A DNA stretch of 62,829 nt, taken from positions 1 through 62,829 of the forward strand of contig CAWUXE010000019.1 in the NCBI GenBank assembly GCA_963926475.1. The letters are read 5' to 3'. Made by a program: the position numbers and the translations under genes. Source of the stretch: UBA2040 sp002384725 (GTDB taxonomy: Bacteria; Bacteroidota; Bacteroidia; Flavobacteriales_D; Crocinitomicaceae). Positions 9,328 through 19,069 of the stretch are shown in pieces; positions within the stretch are counted from its first letter, which is position 1; each line of letters begins with the position of its first letter. The notes below the pieces were generated by a model. The model searched no databases, was not told the origin of the DNA, and worked only from the letters and a program-made list of their open reading frames with translations.

Positions 9328-12300
9328 TTAATGGTGATTTTCGTTTTCTGAACCTTCTTCGCCCATCGTGTCACAATGGAAATAACGGTTTGCTTTTTTA
9401 TAAAATGGGATCGTTTTTTCGCCTTTTTGTTTTGCATTCTGCATCAAGGACAAAAGGCGTGCTTTTTCAGCAGCATCTCGTTTCAAGAGGTCATAGTCCT
9501 TGTCTCGGTCATATAAAATTTCCCCGTCAACAATCGTGATTTCTGCTTTTGCTGCCGAAGTTAGCGGATGCCCAGACCAAAGAACAACATCGGCGTCTTT
9601 TCCAATTTTCAAACTTCCCATTCTTTCGTCTAAATGAAGAAGTTTGGCTGGATTCAAAGTCACCATTTTCAGCGCGTCTTCTTCACTCATGCCGCCATAT
9701 TTAACTGCTTTAGCCGCTTCTTGGTTCAACCGTCGTCCCATTTCAGCATCATCTGAGTTGATAGCTACCACCACCCCTTGTTCTAGCATTAATTGTGCAT
9801 TGTAAGGAATCGCATCTTTCACTTCGTATTTGTACGCCCACCAATCGGCAAAGGTTGATCCGCCTGCTCCGTGTTCCGCCATTTTATCGGCCAACTTATA
9901 TCCTTCAAGAATGTGGGTGAAGGTATTTATTTTGAAACCCATGCTGTCCGCCATGTGCATCAACATGTTGATTTCACTTTGGATATACGAGTGACATGTA
10001 ATGTGTCGTTCCGACTTTAAAATTTCAAGTAGTACGTCTAATTCGATGTCCTTTCGATAATTACCCGTCAACTTTTCTTGTTCGTATGCCTTTGCTCTTG
10101 TGAATGCATCGTAGAATACTTGTTCAACTCCCATTCTCGTTTGCGGGAAACGTGTCGTGTTGAAATCGCCCCAATTGGCTTGTTTTACGTTTTCTCCCAA
10201 AGCAAATTTGATGAATTTAGGAGAATTCGGTATGACCATTTGTTCTGGATTTGATCCCCATTTTAATTTAATAATTGCCGAACGACCGCCAATTGGATTG
10301 GCCGAACCGTGCAACAGTTGAGAAGCGGTAACTCCACCAGAAAGTTGACGATAGATATTGATGTCGTCTGGATCAACAACGTCCGCAATACTCACTTCAG
10401 CGGTTACAGCTTGCCCAGACTCGTTCACTCCCTTGGAAATCGCAATATGTGAATGTTCATCGATGATGCCAGGCGTCAAATGTTTGCCTGTTCCGTCGAT
10501 GGTAACTCCTCCCGAACCAGCAGCATTTGGACCAATTGCTATTATCTTACCGTTGGAGATAACGATGTTTCCTTTCTGAATGATACCGTCCGCTTCGTTG
10601 GTCCAAAGCGTCACGTTTTTAATGGTTACGTTTTCTTGCACAGATTTTTTTGTGCGTCCAAAAGCTGAAATAGGGAAAAGATTTACCTTAATTGTGTCTG
10701 TCGAGACCTTAAATTCTTTTGTCTCCTCTTTCTCTTTAAATTTCTTGTTTCTTACCCCAGACCACGACACCCATGTCCCTGTTGGGATTTGACCTGAACC
10801 TTCAAAAACACCAAGTTTATCATTGAATTTTCCTTTTAAATTGACTGAACCGTTCCAATCTTCATTGTGAATGGCGAATTGAATCACAACGTCGTTGTTG
10901 ATGATTTCAATTTTAGGATCAATTTTCACACTGTCTTTCGACGTTAAATTCGGGTATTGAATCTTCCCAGAAGGTTTTTCTATAGTCCCCGAAATTTCAA
11001 TTGGGAAGGATTTCCCATCGATAATCAAGTTGTAATTACCTCGAATATCAACCGTTGGAGTCGTTTTGTAAATATTTTGTTCTCCGTTTATCCAAACTTC
11101 AAGCACTTCACTCTTTACTTTAAATGGATTATCAGTAAGAACTGTAAAACAAGCTTTTTTACCTTTTTCTAGAGTCCCCAATTCACTTTCCACTCGAAGC
11201 ATTTTTGCAGGAATAGTTGTCAAAGCAGCCAAGGCTTTTTCTGGTGTCAAACCAGATTCCATCATTTTTTGGAGATTTTCCCAAAACTCGTTTGGAGATT
11301 TCAAACCAGTTGTAGTCAAGGCGAATTCTATGCCTTCTTGATCGACGATTTTAGCATTGGATGGAGCCAATTCCCAATGTTTTAAATCACTCAATGGAAT
11401 TTTACGACTGATATATGGGTCGGTTACATCGTACGCCTTTGGGAAGCTCATTGGAAGGACCAAACTTGCATTCAGCGCCTTCAAATCCGTTGCGGCAGCA
11501 TATTCATTTCCAGAACCGAGGTAAATTATTTTTAAACCAAATTCCTTCGCAATTTTATCAGCTCGAAGGATTTCCCATTTGTCGTCTGTTTCAAAAAACA
11601 AGGGGAGTTGAAGTTTTGTTTTATACGCCTCAAGCGAGAGGTCTAAAGGTGCTTTTGGGTTTTGAGCATACCATTGATAGTCGTATAAGGATTGTCTCAA
11701 AAGTGCTATACTTCCCATTTGAGAAGATGGATATGTTTGTCTCGAAACTCCTTTTTCGAAAGAAAAATAGCCTGCTGATTCAGTTTTAATAATGTTTTGA
11801 TGAACTTTTTCGTTCCCCAAAGCGACCAAAGCTCCTGTTCCTTGCGCAATTCCATCTTGAAAATGGGTAACTACGAAACCAAACCCCATTTTGTGAAAGT
11901 TTTCATTTTTCTTACTGTCTGTCGTATAATTCTGACTCGCTTTCGATTCTGGGTGTATGGATTCGTTCCAGTAATATGCACCGTCTTTTGAAGTTTCTAA
12001 TTGTGGACGAAAACTCCACTCTTTCCCTTTGATTTCTGGCAATCCGATATTTGAATTGACTTCGATAAATGCAGGAAGTATCGTTTTTCCATTGCCGTCG
12101 ATCTCCACAGTTCCCTTTGGAATGATTACTAATTTTCCTACTTCGATGATTTCACCATCTCGAAACAAAATGGTTCCGTTTTCGATCGTTTTTTCAGGAC
12201 TAACGACGATGCGGACATTTTTTATCGCGACACAGGGTTTGGCTGTGGGTTTGACTCCGTTTTGCGGATGATTTCCTTGTCCGAATGCGCTGAATGACAG

Positions 12301-12333
12301 AATCGTGAGCAAGATAAAAAGATATTTGTGCAT
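9328..12333 (-). CDS. Large two-domain exported amidohydrolase
   Basis: This 1001-residue protein has a signal peptide (FSAFGQ, about residue 18). Two amidohydrolase-like halves follow. The N-terminal half (to ~430) has the frame of the fold (VEIDGNGKTILPAFIEVNS) but no HxH. The C-terminal half (from ~570) has an intact site, LTPGIIDEHSHIAIS, with later His residues in ERHITCHSYIQSE and TFTHILEGY and the Asp in VAINSDDAEM. It probably hydrolyses a cyclic amide or a peptide-like substrate in the periplasm; the exact substrate cannot be read. The middle (~430-560) is a beta-rich linker. It forms an operon with the degenerate paralogue downstream. Confidence 0.82.
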   Translation of the reverse strand: MHKYLFILLTILSFSAFGQGNHPQNGVKPTAKPCVAIKNVRIVVSPEKTIENGTILFRDGEIIEVGKLVIIPKGTVEIDGNGKTILPAFIEVNSNIGLPEIKGKEWSFRPQLETSKDGAYYWNESIHPESKASQNYTTDSKKNENFHKMGFGFVVTHFQDGIAQGTGALVALGNEKVHQNIIKTESAGYFSFEKGVSRQTYPSSQMGSIALLRQSLYDYQWYAQNPKAPLDLSLEAYKTKLQLPLFFETDDKWEILRADKIAKEFGLKIIYLGSGNEYAAATDLKALNASLVLPMSFPKAYDVTDPYISRKIPLSDLKHWELAPSNAKIVDQEGIEFALTTTGLKSPNEFWENLQKMMESGLTPEKALAALTTIPAKMLRVESELGTLEKGKKACFTVLTDNPFKVKSEVLEVWINGEQNIYKTTPTVDIRGNYNLIIDGKSFPIEISGTIEKPSGKIQYPNLTSKDSVKIDPKIEIINNDVVIQFAIHNEDWNGSVNLKGKFNDKLGVFEGSGQIPTGTWVSWSGVRNKKFKEKEETKEFKVSTDTIKVNLFPISAFGRTKKSVQENVTIKNVTLWTNEADGIIQKGNIVISNGKIIAIGPNAAGSGGVTIDGTGKHLTPGIIDEHSHIAISKGVNESGQAVTAEVSIADVVDPDDINIYRQLSGGVTASQLLHGSANPIGGRSAIIKLKWGSNPEQMVIPNSPKFIKFALGENVKQANWGDFNTTRFPQTRMGVEQVFYDAFTRAKAYEQEKLTGNYRKDIELDVLLEILKSERHITCHSYIQSEINMLMHMADSMGFKINTFTHILEGYKLADKMAEHGAGGSTFADWWAYKYEVKDAIPYNAQLMLEQGVVVAINSDDAEMGRRLNQEAAKAVKYGGMSEEDALKMVTLNPAKLLHLDERMGSLKIGKDADVVLWSGHPLTSAAKAEITIVDGEILYDRDKDYDLLKRDAAEKARLLSLMQNAKQKGEKTIPFYKKANRYFHCDTMGEEGSENENHH

Positions 12334-12438
12334 TGTTTATATTTGTTGGGAGGTGAAATTAATGAATTCTATTTTACTTCACTGTTTATCTAATAATTAT
12401 TCCTCAATTTTGTTAATTTTACAAACTAAAATCACAAC

Positions 12439-12873
12439 ATGTATTCAGCACTTTCACATGCGCACTCAGGACTAAGATGGGTCGTTTTATTTTTATTGGT
12501 TTTTGCTATTTTTAATGCGTTTACTCGAAAAACCGTTTACGAGAAAAAGGACAAAATGATTTACCTTTTTTCAATGGTGTTTTTACACATTCAATTGCTT
12601 ATCGGTTTGGTCTTATATTTCATATCCGACAAGGTTTCATTTGCATCAGGTTGGATGAAAGAGCCATTGTACCGTTTTTATGGAATGGAGCATTTTCTGG
12701 GAATGGTGATTGCCATCGTTTTGGTAACTATAGGTAGAAAAAAAGCAGAAAAAGCGTCTGAACCAGTAAAAAAGCACAAAATCATACGGGTCTATTATGT
12801 AATTGGATTGATCATTGTACTCGCTAGTATTCCTTGGCCGTTCCGCGAAGCATTAGTAGGAAAATGGTTCTAA
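12439..12873 (+). CDS. Small multi-pass membrane protein (cytochrome b-like)
   Basis: A 144-residue protein with four predicted membrane segments (about 12-30, 42-62, 82-101 and 120-135) and conserved-looking histidines early in the chain (SHAHSGLRW) and in HIQLLIGLV and MEHFLGM. Proteins with this pattern are common in Bacteroidota and are sometimes labelled cytochrome b, but haem binding is not proven. The next gene, a c-type cytochrome, overlaps its 3' end, which supports an electron-transfer or haem link. Confidence 0.6.
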   Translation: MYSALSHAHSGLRWVVLFLLVFAIFNAFTRKTVYEKKDKMIYLFSMVFLHIQLLIGLVLYFISDKVSFASGWMKEPLYRFYGMEHFLGMVIAIVLVTIGRKKAEKASEPVKKHKIIRVYYVIGLIIVLASIPWPFREALVGKWF

Positions 12874-13190
12874 GATTCGCAGTACTTTCTTTTTCTTTGC
12901 TCCTTCTTTTTGCGTGCAAACCACCAGCCGGTGATTGCGAAGAATGTGAAGCGGAAGCAAATATTTCAGGCAAAAGCCTGTTCATGGACCAATGCCTCAG
13001 TTGTCACGGAGCCGATGGAAAGCTTGGCAATTCGGGCGCAAAAGATTTAAGCATATCCAAATTGACACCCGAAGAGATCAAAGAGGTGCTCAGTGAAGGA
13101 AAAGGAGCGATGCCTCCAGCATTAGAGTTGTTAGCGGATCCAAATCACATGGATTCTGTGGTGCAATTCGTTCAAAGTTTACGAAAATAA
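12864..13190 (+). CDS. c-type cytochrome lipoprotein
   Basis: A 108-residue protein. A lipoprotein signal ends at Cys18 (LLLLFAC), and a single haem-attachment motif CLSCH is at 44-48 with a likely axial Met in GAMPP (Met83). The size and layout are those of small cytochrome c553/c6-like domains that shuttle electrons at the periplasmic face. The frame is open to a TTG at 12834, but the ATG at 12864 gives the proper signal peptide and is preceded by a GTAGG ribosome site. It overlaps the upstream membrane protein gene by 10 nt and hflX by 1 nt. Confidence 0.85.
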   Translation: MVLRFAVLSFSLLLLFACKPPAGDCEECEAEANISGKSLFMDQCLSCHGADGKLGNSGAKDLSISKLTPEEIKEVLSEGKGAMPPALELLADPNHMDSVVQFVQSLRK

Positions 13191-14389
13191 TGAGTCTACA
13201 CGAAGGACATGTTACGGTTGATTATAGAGAAGAAAGGGCTGTTTTGGTTGGAGTCATCCACGGAACAATCACGGAAGATCAAGCCGCAGAATATCTCGAT
13301 GAATTAGAATTTCTTGCTGAAACGGCAGGTGCAATGACGATTCAAAAGTTTACGCAGAAGCTTCAATATCCAAATCCAAAAACGTTTGTGGGTACGGGAA
13401 AATTGGCTGAAATTCTTGAGTATATCCAAGCCAACGATATCGAAGTGATCATTTTTGATGATGAACTTTCTCCTTCTCAATTGAGGAATATTGAAAAACG
13501 ACTAGAGATTAAAATCTTGGATAGAAACAATCTGATCTTGGATATTTTCGCTAGTCGTGCAAGAACTTCACATGCGAAGTCACAAGTGGAATTGGCGCAG
13601 ATGCAATACTTATTGCCTCGTCTCACGAATATGTGGACTCACCTCGATAGACAAAAAGGAGGTATCGGAATGAGAGGTCCAGGGGAATCGGAAATTGAAA
13701 CGGATAGACGAATCATACAACAGAAAATTTCCCTTTTGAAAGTTAAGTTGAAAGCAATTGACAAACAAATGGAAGTGCAGCGAGGTAATCGAGGTCAATT
13801 GGTGCGTGTTGCCCTTGTTGGATATACCAATGTTGGGAAAAGTACCATCATGAATTTGTTGAGCAAAAGTGATGTTTTTGCCGAAAATAAATTGTTTGCA
13901 ACGCTCGATACGACCGTAAGAAAAGTGGTGATTCACAATCTGCCTTTCTTGCTTTCCGATACCGTTGGATTTATTCGGAAACTACCGCATCAGTTGGTAG
14001 AATCTTTTAAATCGACTTTGGATGAGGTACGTGAAGCCGATTTATTGGTGCACGTACTCGATATTTCTCATCCCAATTTTGAAGATCATTTCAATGTGGT
14101 TAAAGAGACCTTAGCCGAGATTGATGATTCGGAAAAACCTGTCATTCTCGTTCTCAATAAATTGGACGCTTACCAACCGGAAGAACGTGAAGATGAAGAA
14201 ACGGGGAAAATGTACATCCCATCTATTGCTGAAATGAAGAAAACTTGGATGGCCAAATTGGAAGATAAGAATTGTGTTTTCATTTCTGCAGAAACGAAGG
14301 AGAATGTGGATGAATTCAAAGAAACGTTGTACGAAGTGGTAAAAGAAATTTTTAAGGTTCGATATCCGTATAATGATTTTCTATACTAA
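13190..14389 (+). CDS. hflX: GTPase HflX
   Basis: The 399-residue GTPase begins with the HflX-specific N-terminal domain (HAKSQVELAQMQYLLPRL and the glycine-rich GGIGMRGPGESEIE at ~157-170). The G domain follows, with a P-loop GYTNVGKST (211-219), DTVG (257-260) and NKLD (323-326). HflX binds 50S or 70S ribosomes and helps split stalled or stressed ribosomes. Its ATG overlaps the TAA of the cytochrome gene, so translation is probably coupled, although the functions look unrelated. Confidence 0.95.
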   Translation: MSLHEGHVTVDYREERAVLVGVIHGTITEDQAAEYLDELEFLAETAGAMTIQKFTQKLQYPNPKTFVGTGKLAEILEYIQANDIEVIIFDDELSPSQLRNIEKRLEIKILDRNNLILDIFASRARTSHAKSQVELAQMQYLLPRLTNMWTHLDRQKGGIGMRGPGESEIETDRRIIQQKISLLKVKLKAIDKQMEVQRGNRGQLVRVALVGYTNVGKSTIMNLLSKSDVFAENKLFATLDTTVRKVVIHNLPFLLSDTVGFIRKLPHQLVESFKSTLDEVREADLLVHVLDISHPNFEDHFNVVKETLAEIDDSEKPVILVLNKLDAYQPEEREDEETGKMYIPSIAEMKKTWMAKLEDKNCVFISAETKENVDEFKETLYEVVKEIFKVRYPYNDFLY

Positions 14390-14448
14390 ATTAGCATATC
14401 TAGTCTCTTGTGCTTGAATTAAGATCGATTCGGCGGTTTTTGAACACG

Positions 14449-14562
14449 GATGACGCGGATTTGGCAGGATAAAAAGCAGGATTTATTTAATAGCCTATGT
14501 ATTCTTATAACACTTAATCCTCCACATAAAATAAGCTAAAATCCTACAAAATCTGTGTTACC
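14449..14562. repeat. Imperfect palindromic intergenic repeat
   Basis: The gap between hflX and the next gene (14390-14654) holds no ORF. Two arms, GATGACGCGGATTTGGCAGGAT at 14449-14470 split in two here for length as GATGACGCGGA and TTTGGCAGGAT, and the complement of 14541-14562, match at 16 of 22 positions. Sequences of the type CGGATTT...GGAT are typical of interspersed palindromic units in Bacteroidota intergenic regions. The RNA could fold into one long hairpin. Confidence 0.45.
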
Positions 14563-14604
14563 CGCGGCCCATACCCAACAATCCAAACATCAAGGATCTC
14601 AATT

Positions 14605-14636
14605 AAAAAAGCCCCCAGTCAAAGAACCAAAGGCTT
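14605..14636 (-). terminator. Probable terminator of the T9SS type B gene
   Basis: On the minus strand AAGCC pairs with GGCTT and is followed by TTTTTT. It lies 19 nt past the stop of the gene at 14655-17096. Confidence 0.55.
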
Positions 14637-14654
14637 CACGCTAAAATATTTTAT

Positions 14655-17096
14655 TTATCTTGTCACATGCAGGAATCCCTGACCTGGAATTTCACTTCCA
14701 TCTTGTGCGTATAGCACGAACTTATAGAAATACACCCCATCTTCAGCATCATTTCCAGATTTCGTTTTTCCATCCCAAATAGGGTTTGGACTAGAATCTT
14801 CAAACATGACATTTCCCCATCGGTTCAATATGATTAAATCTATTTTGTCAACGTTCTCTGTTTCAATAAACCAGAAGTCATTCGCTTGATCGCCATTTGG
14901 AGAAATCACATTGGGCACTTCCCAAATCGGCGGATAAATAACGGAAACATTGATTTTTAATGTCGTGGTGTCGTTGCAACCCCCACCTTGAGATGCTATT
15001 AAGGTCACCGTAAATTCTCCGGCAGTGGTGTAGAGACTTTGAACGGCGGATAAATCATTTGTTGTTGCAGTCAATCCGTTTCCGAAATCCCAAAAATAGG
15101 TAACACCATTTTGACTTAAATTGCTGAAAGTAATATTAAGTGGCGCCAAACCTGAACTTGGATTTGCTGACATGGCCGCAATTGGTGCATTCAATGTAGT
15201 AACTTGAATACTGTCATTCGCGCTACAAACATCATCCGTTACGGTCAAGTAATACCAACCCGGACTTAAGCTATTCCAAACGCTATTGCTGGAAGAATTT
15301 GGGTTGTTTGCTCCTGGACCATTCCATGCATAACTCACCGGACCATTTACGGCTGTTTGTCCAATTACACCGGCCGAAACTCCGCCTGTTGGATTACAAA
15401 AGTTGGATGCCGTCATAGAAATCGGGTCAATAGTTAATGACTGATCAACAATCAAAACACCATTTGCAGTGGCTGTATTGGCGCACCCATCCGTAACTGT
15501 CACGTTGAATGGAATTTGTTCCCCATTGATACCATTGTCGCTTATGGTAATTGAAGTTCCTGTCGTGCCATCACTCCAAACATAGGAATAAGGATTAGGC
15601 GCATTGGAATTCATGACCACAGTGGCTTGAGCCGAACCGGGCATACATTTCACGTAAAGGGTATCGTTGGGCATTATTGATATATCAGGTGGCGTCACGT
15701 TATGGACTAAAGCAACCGAATCTATAAAATCGTTCCCACAACCATCTGTTACAGTCACATAGTGCATGACTGTAATCGGTAAGGTGCTCGAGGCGGGAAT
15801 CAATGCAGGGTTGGTTGTTGCGCCGAAATCCCAAAGGAAAGTATAGGTTGGTATCGATCCTTGGAAATTGGAAATCTGGACGGGTGCTTGATTTGGGGCA
15901 CAACCCGTGACTAGCGTATCAGGCATGTTAAAAGTTAAATCATATTGATCGACAATGTACAAGGTCAGTGAATCGTAGAGTGTGTCACCACAGACTGAAA
16001 TCGTGTAACCCATTATCTGAATCCATTCCATTGGTTCTGTAATTCCATCATCGATTGGTGTAATATTGAATACCAAGGTATCCACACCAATTGGGAAGGT
16101 GACCGAGCCATTGAGATTGGTGAAATCGGCGGTGGCACTGGCGGTTCCTGAATAGGTTATTGTAAAGGTTTGTACTGAACCTATAGACGATTCCGGACGA
16201 ATGAATAATAAATCTGTTGAGGTACATCCTTCAGCAAGTGTTGTATCGGTGAAACTTCCGCTGAACAAAGATGCTTGCGCTTCGATGGTAACGGCGTTCG
16301 AACTAAAACTATTTGCTTCAAGAAAAACACCAGAATCTAAAGCCTGATCGGTTACATTACAGATGGCTAATTTTATATGGTATGTTCCACCACAAACTAA
16401 GCCAGATAAAGCAACCATTGCGACAGTACTCCCATTATATCCTTGGCCGCTGAATGCGCCATTTACCGTGGTGAAATAAACCGCATTTGCCTGCCAATTC
16501 GGATCCAAAGCAGCACAAGTGGATGCTGGTCCTCCTGTAGGGAAACCTGAATTTACAGTGTTTATCGTTACCGGAATATTTCCACCAGGAACCAATGCTA
16601 AATTAACGGCTCCATTGGTGTATGGGCCTGAAAGACCAGGTCCAGATAAAAAGAATCCAAAGGCATCATTAAAACTGGAACAAGTATATCCTGTATATTC
16701 TGAAGAGGCAAAAACGTAATTAAAAACTAAGGAGTCACCAACTGCCACAAAGTCAAATTCTAAAATAGCTCCGTTGGTTGGGTTACCCGATGCAATTGCG
16801 CTCAAGTCGGGGTCGGTAATCACAGATGCCCCCGCTGTTTTTAGATATACACCACTTGCAAATGGAAAACCGGTTGCGCTAAAAGTCTGACCAGCCGCCT
16901 GAATACTGTTAGCATTCGCAGCAGATCCATTAAATGTAATGTTACTCGCTACAACGCCGGAACCTATTAAAACATCTTGGACCAATTGTGTTGGTGTTAA
17001 GGTGTTTTGATAAGTAAAAGTTTGGCTCTGACTAGAAAAACAAAACATAATTGCACTGACCGCAAAAATGAATTTGGGGATTCTGTAAAATTTCAT
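14655..17096 (-). CDS. T9SS type B secreted protein with choice-of-anchor L domain
   Basis: An 813-residue secreted protein. After a signal peptide (FCFSSQSQ) comes a choice-of-anchor L domain (~25-260; LVQDVLIGSGVVASNITF, YVFASSEY, DAFGFFLSGPG). Repeated Ig-like or PKD-type beta domains follow (a clear PKD around TYFWDFGNGL), then the C-terminal gliding-motility type (type B) T9SS tail: VISPNGDQANDFW, IILNRWGNVMF, WDGKTKSGND and DGVYFYKFVL. Such proteins are exported by the T9SS and often act in adhesion or as surface structures. The ligand is unknown. Confidence 0.88.
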   Translation of the reverse strand: MKFYRIPKFIFAVSAIMFCFSSQSQTFTYQNTLTPTQLVQDVLIGSGVVASNITFNGSAANANSIQAAGQTFSATGFPFASGVYLKTAGASVITDPDLSAIASGNPTNGAILEFDFVAVGDSLVFNYVFASSEYTGYTCSSFNDAFGFFLSGPGLSGPYTNGAVNLALVPGGNIPVTINTVNSGFPTGGPASTCAALDPNWQANAVYFTTVNGAFSGQGYNGSTVAMVALSGLVCGGTYHIKLAICNVTDQALDSGVFLEANSFSSNAVTIEAQASLFSGSFTDTTLAEGCTSTDLLFIRPESSIGSVQTFTITYSGTASATADFTNLNGSVTFPIGVDTLVFNITPIDDGITEPMEWIQIMGYTISVCGDTLYDSLTLYIVDQYDLTFNMPDTLVTGCAPNQAPVQISNFQGSIPTYTFLWDFGATTNPALIPASSTLPITVMHYVTVTDGCGNDFIDSVALVHNVTPPDISIMPNDTLYVKCMPGSAQATVVMNSNAPNPYSYVWSDGTTGTSITISDNGINGEQIPFNVTVTDGCANTATANGVLIVDQSLTIDPISMTASNFCNPTGGVSAGVIGQTAVNGPVSYAWNGPGANNPNSSSNSVWNSLSPGWYYLTVTDDVCSANDSIQVTTLNAPIAAMSANPSSGLAPLNITFSNLSQNGVTYFWDFGNGLTATTNDLSAVQSLYTTAGEFTVTLIASQGGGCNDTTTLKINVSVIYPPIWEVPNVISPNGDQANDFWFIETENVDKIDLIILNRWGNVMFEDSSPNPIWDGKTKSGNDAEDGVYFYKFVLYAQDGSEIPGQGFLHVTR

Positions 17097-17195
17097 AGAT
17101 TTAATATATTCAACACTTTTTTGACGTCATTTTGAAGGAATTGGTTGCACTAAGCAAGACCTATAAAATCAAAAAAATTATCATCTTTGCTTTAA

Positions 17196-18596
17196 ATGTA
17201 CAACAAAATGGAAAAAACTCAAGAATATATTCAATCCAATAAAGACAAGTTCGTACGAGAGCTGACTGATTTATTACGAATTCCTTCCGTATCTGCGGAC
17301 CCTGCTTTTGCTAAAGATGTTGTGAAAACAGCCGAATCTATCGCCAACCATTTGAGAGCGGCGGGTGCTGAAAATGTGGAGATTTGTGAGACAAAAGGGT
17401 ATCCAATTGTGTACGGGGATAAAATGATTGACCCCAATTTGCCAACTGTTTTGGTCTATGGTCATTACGACGTTCAACCTGCTGATCCTCTTGAATTGTG
17501 GACGAGTCCTGCATTCGAACCCGTAATTAAGAAAACGGAAATTCATCCCGAAGGTGCAATTTTTGCTCGTGGAGCATGTGATGACAAAGGTCAAATGTTC
17601 ATGCATGTCAAAGCGTTTGAAGCGATGATGGCAGCTGATGAATTGCCGTGTAATGTGAAATTCATGATCGAAGGCGAAGAGGAAGTTGGCTCGGTAAATC
17701 TGGGTGTTTTTGTGGCCGATAATCACGAAAAATTAGCTGCAGATATTATTCTTGTTTCCGATACGGGGATGCTGGCAAACGACGTTCCTTCGATTACGAC
17801 TGGATTGAGAGGGTTGAGTTATGTTGAAGTGGAAGTTACAGGTCCAAACCGCGATTTACACTCAGGTTTGTACGGTGGTTGTGTTGCCAATCCAATCAAT
17901 ATTTTGGCAGAAATGATTGCTTCTCTGCACGATGTAGATGAGAAAATTAATATCCCGAATTTTTACGACGATGTGGTTGAATTGAGCACGGGCGAACGGG
18001 CTAAAATGGCTAAAGCGCCTTTTAGTCACGAAGCATATTGTAAATCAATTGATATTACTGATGTTCACGGTGAAAAAGGATATTCTACCCCAGAAAGAGG
18101 TTCCATTCGTCCTACTTTGGATGTAAACGGAATATGGGGTGGATACATTGGTGAAGGAGCAAAAACGGTTATTGCATCGAAAGCATACGCGAAAATTTCC
18201 ATGAGATTGGTGCCGAATCAAGATCCGAATAAAATCACCCAATTGTTCCAAAATCACTTCGAAAGCTTAGCACCAAAAAGTGTAAACGTGAAAGTTACGC
18301 CTCATCATGGAGGTGAGCCGGCTGTAACCCCAATCGATTCTATTGGTTATGAAGCTGCAAGTATCGCATACGAACAATCTTTTGGAAAAAAACCTATTCC
18401 AGTGAGAAGTGGAGGAAGTATTCCTATTGTATCTATGTTCGAAAAAGAATTGGGACTAAAAACGGTCTTGATGGGCTTTGGTTTGGACAGTGATGCAATT
18501 CACTCGCCGAATGAGCATTTTGGTCTGTTCAATTATTACAAAGGAATTGAGACTATACCGTATTTTTACAAACATTTCACCGAACTTTCAAAATAA
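17196..18596 (+). CDS. M20-family dipeptidase
   Basis: The 466-residue product is a cytosolic-type M20 metallopeptidase. The ligands and catalytic residues are seen in order: VLVYGHYDVQPAD (His, Asp), GACDDKGQ (bridging Asp), EGEEEVGS (catalytic Glu pair), VSDTGM, and a C-terminal His in DAIHSPNEHFG. A dimerisation lid lies in between (TGPNRDLHSGLYGG). It should hydrolyse dipeptides or acylated amino acids with two metal ions. The ATG at 17196 and another at 17208 are both possible; a near-consensus CATCTTTG promoter box ends 6 nt before the first. The stop overlaps the start of the next gene. Confidence 0.9.
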   Translation: MYNKMEKTQEYIQSNKDKFVRELTDLLRIPSVSADPAFAKDVVKTAESIANHLRAAGAENVEICETKGYPIVYGDKMIDPNLPTVLVYGHYDVQPADPLELWTSPAFEPVIKKTEIHPEGAIFARGACDDKGQMFMHVKAFEAMMAADELPCNVKFMIEGEEEVGSVNLGVFVADNHEKLAADIILVSDTGMLANDVPSITTGLRGLSYVEVEVTGPNRDLHSGLYGGCVANPINILAEMIASLHDVDEKINIPNFYDDVVELSTGERAKMAKAPFSHEAYCKSIDITDVHGEKGYSTPERGSIRPTLDVNGIWGGYIGEGAKTVIASKAYAKISMRLVPNQDPNKITQLFQNHFESLAPKSVNVKVTPHHGGEPAVTPIDSIGYEAASIAYEQSFGKKPIPVRSGGSIPIVSMFEKELGLKTVLMGFGLDSDAIHSPNEHFGLFNYYKGIETIPYFYKHFTELSK

Positions 18597-19069
18597 TGAC
18601 AAAACTCCTTTTTCCATTAATATTTCTGTTTCTTGTCTCTTCTTGCGAATTGTATAAAGATATTGACGTGGTGAATATGGGACAAGTAAAATTGGACCAG
18701 TTGGATGGAAATAATGTCACGTTGAATTTGGATGTGGAACTGGACAATCCTAATTTTTACACCATAAAAGTGAAGCCTTCTTATCTCGATGTCTACATTG
18801 AGGACGAGTTGGTGGGCAAAGCGCATTTGATGAAAAAACTGAAGATTCAACGCAAAAGTGTTGGGGTCTACAATGTCAAAGTGGAACTTCTTGGAGAAAA
18901 AGGAATTGTAGCAAAAGCCTTGAAATACTCTTTGAAGAAGGAATTGAAAATTAGATTGGTAGGAAAAGTAAAGGCATCGGTTTTATTAATTTCAAAAAAA
19001 TTAAAAGTAGACGAAACTAAAACGATAGACGCATCAAAATTGCGTCCTAAAATGCCGTTTTCGTACTAG
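18596..19069 (+). CDS. LEA type 2 (LEA14-like) lipoprotein
   Basis: A 157-residue protein with a lipoprotein signal ending at Cys17 (FLVSSC). The body alternates beta strands in the water-stress/LEA14 manner (VTLNLDVELDNPNFYTIKVK, LDVYIEDELVGKA). LEA14-like domains are small immunoglobulin-type beta sandwiches; the role in the envelope is unknown. The ATG overlaps the TAA of the dipeptidase gene, so the two are translationally coupled. It converges with murF-alr and the stop codons overlap by 4 nt. Confidence 0.75.
   Translation: MTKLLFPLIFLFLVSSCELYKDIDVVNMGQVKLDQLDGNNVTLNLDVELDNPNFYTIKVKPSYLDVYIEDELVGKAHLMKKLKIQRKSVGVYNVKVELLGEKGIVAKALKYSLKKELKIRLVGKVKASVLLISKKLKVDETKTIDASKLRPKMPFSY

Noticed and set aside
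13610..13936. 108-residue minus-strand ORF inside hflX
   Set aside because: It is antisense to a conserved GTPase and has no homologue I recognise.
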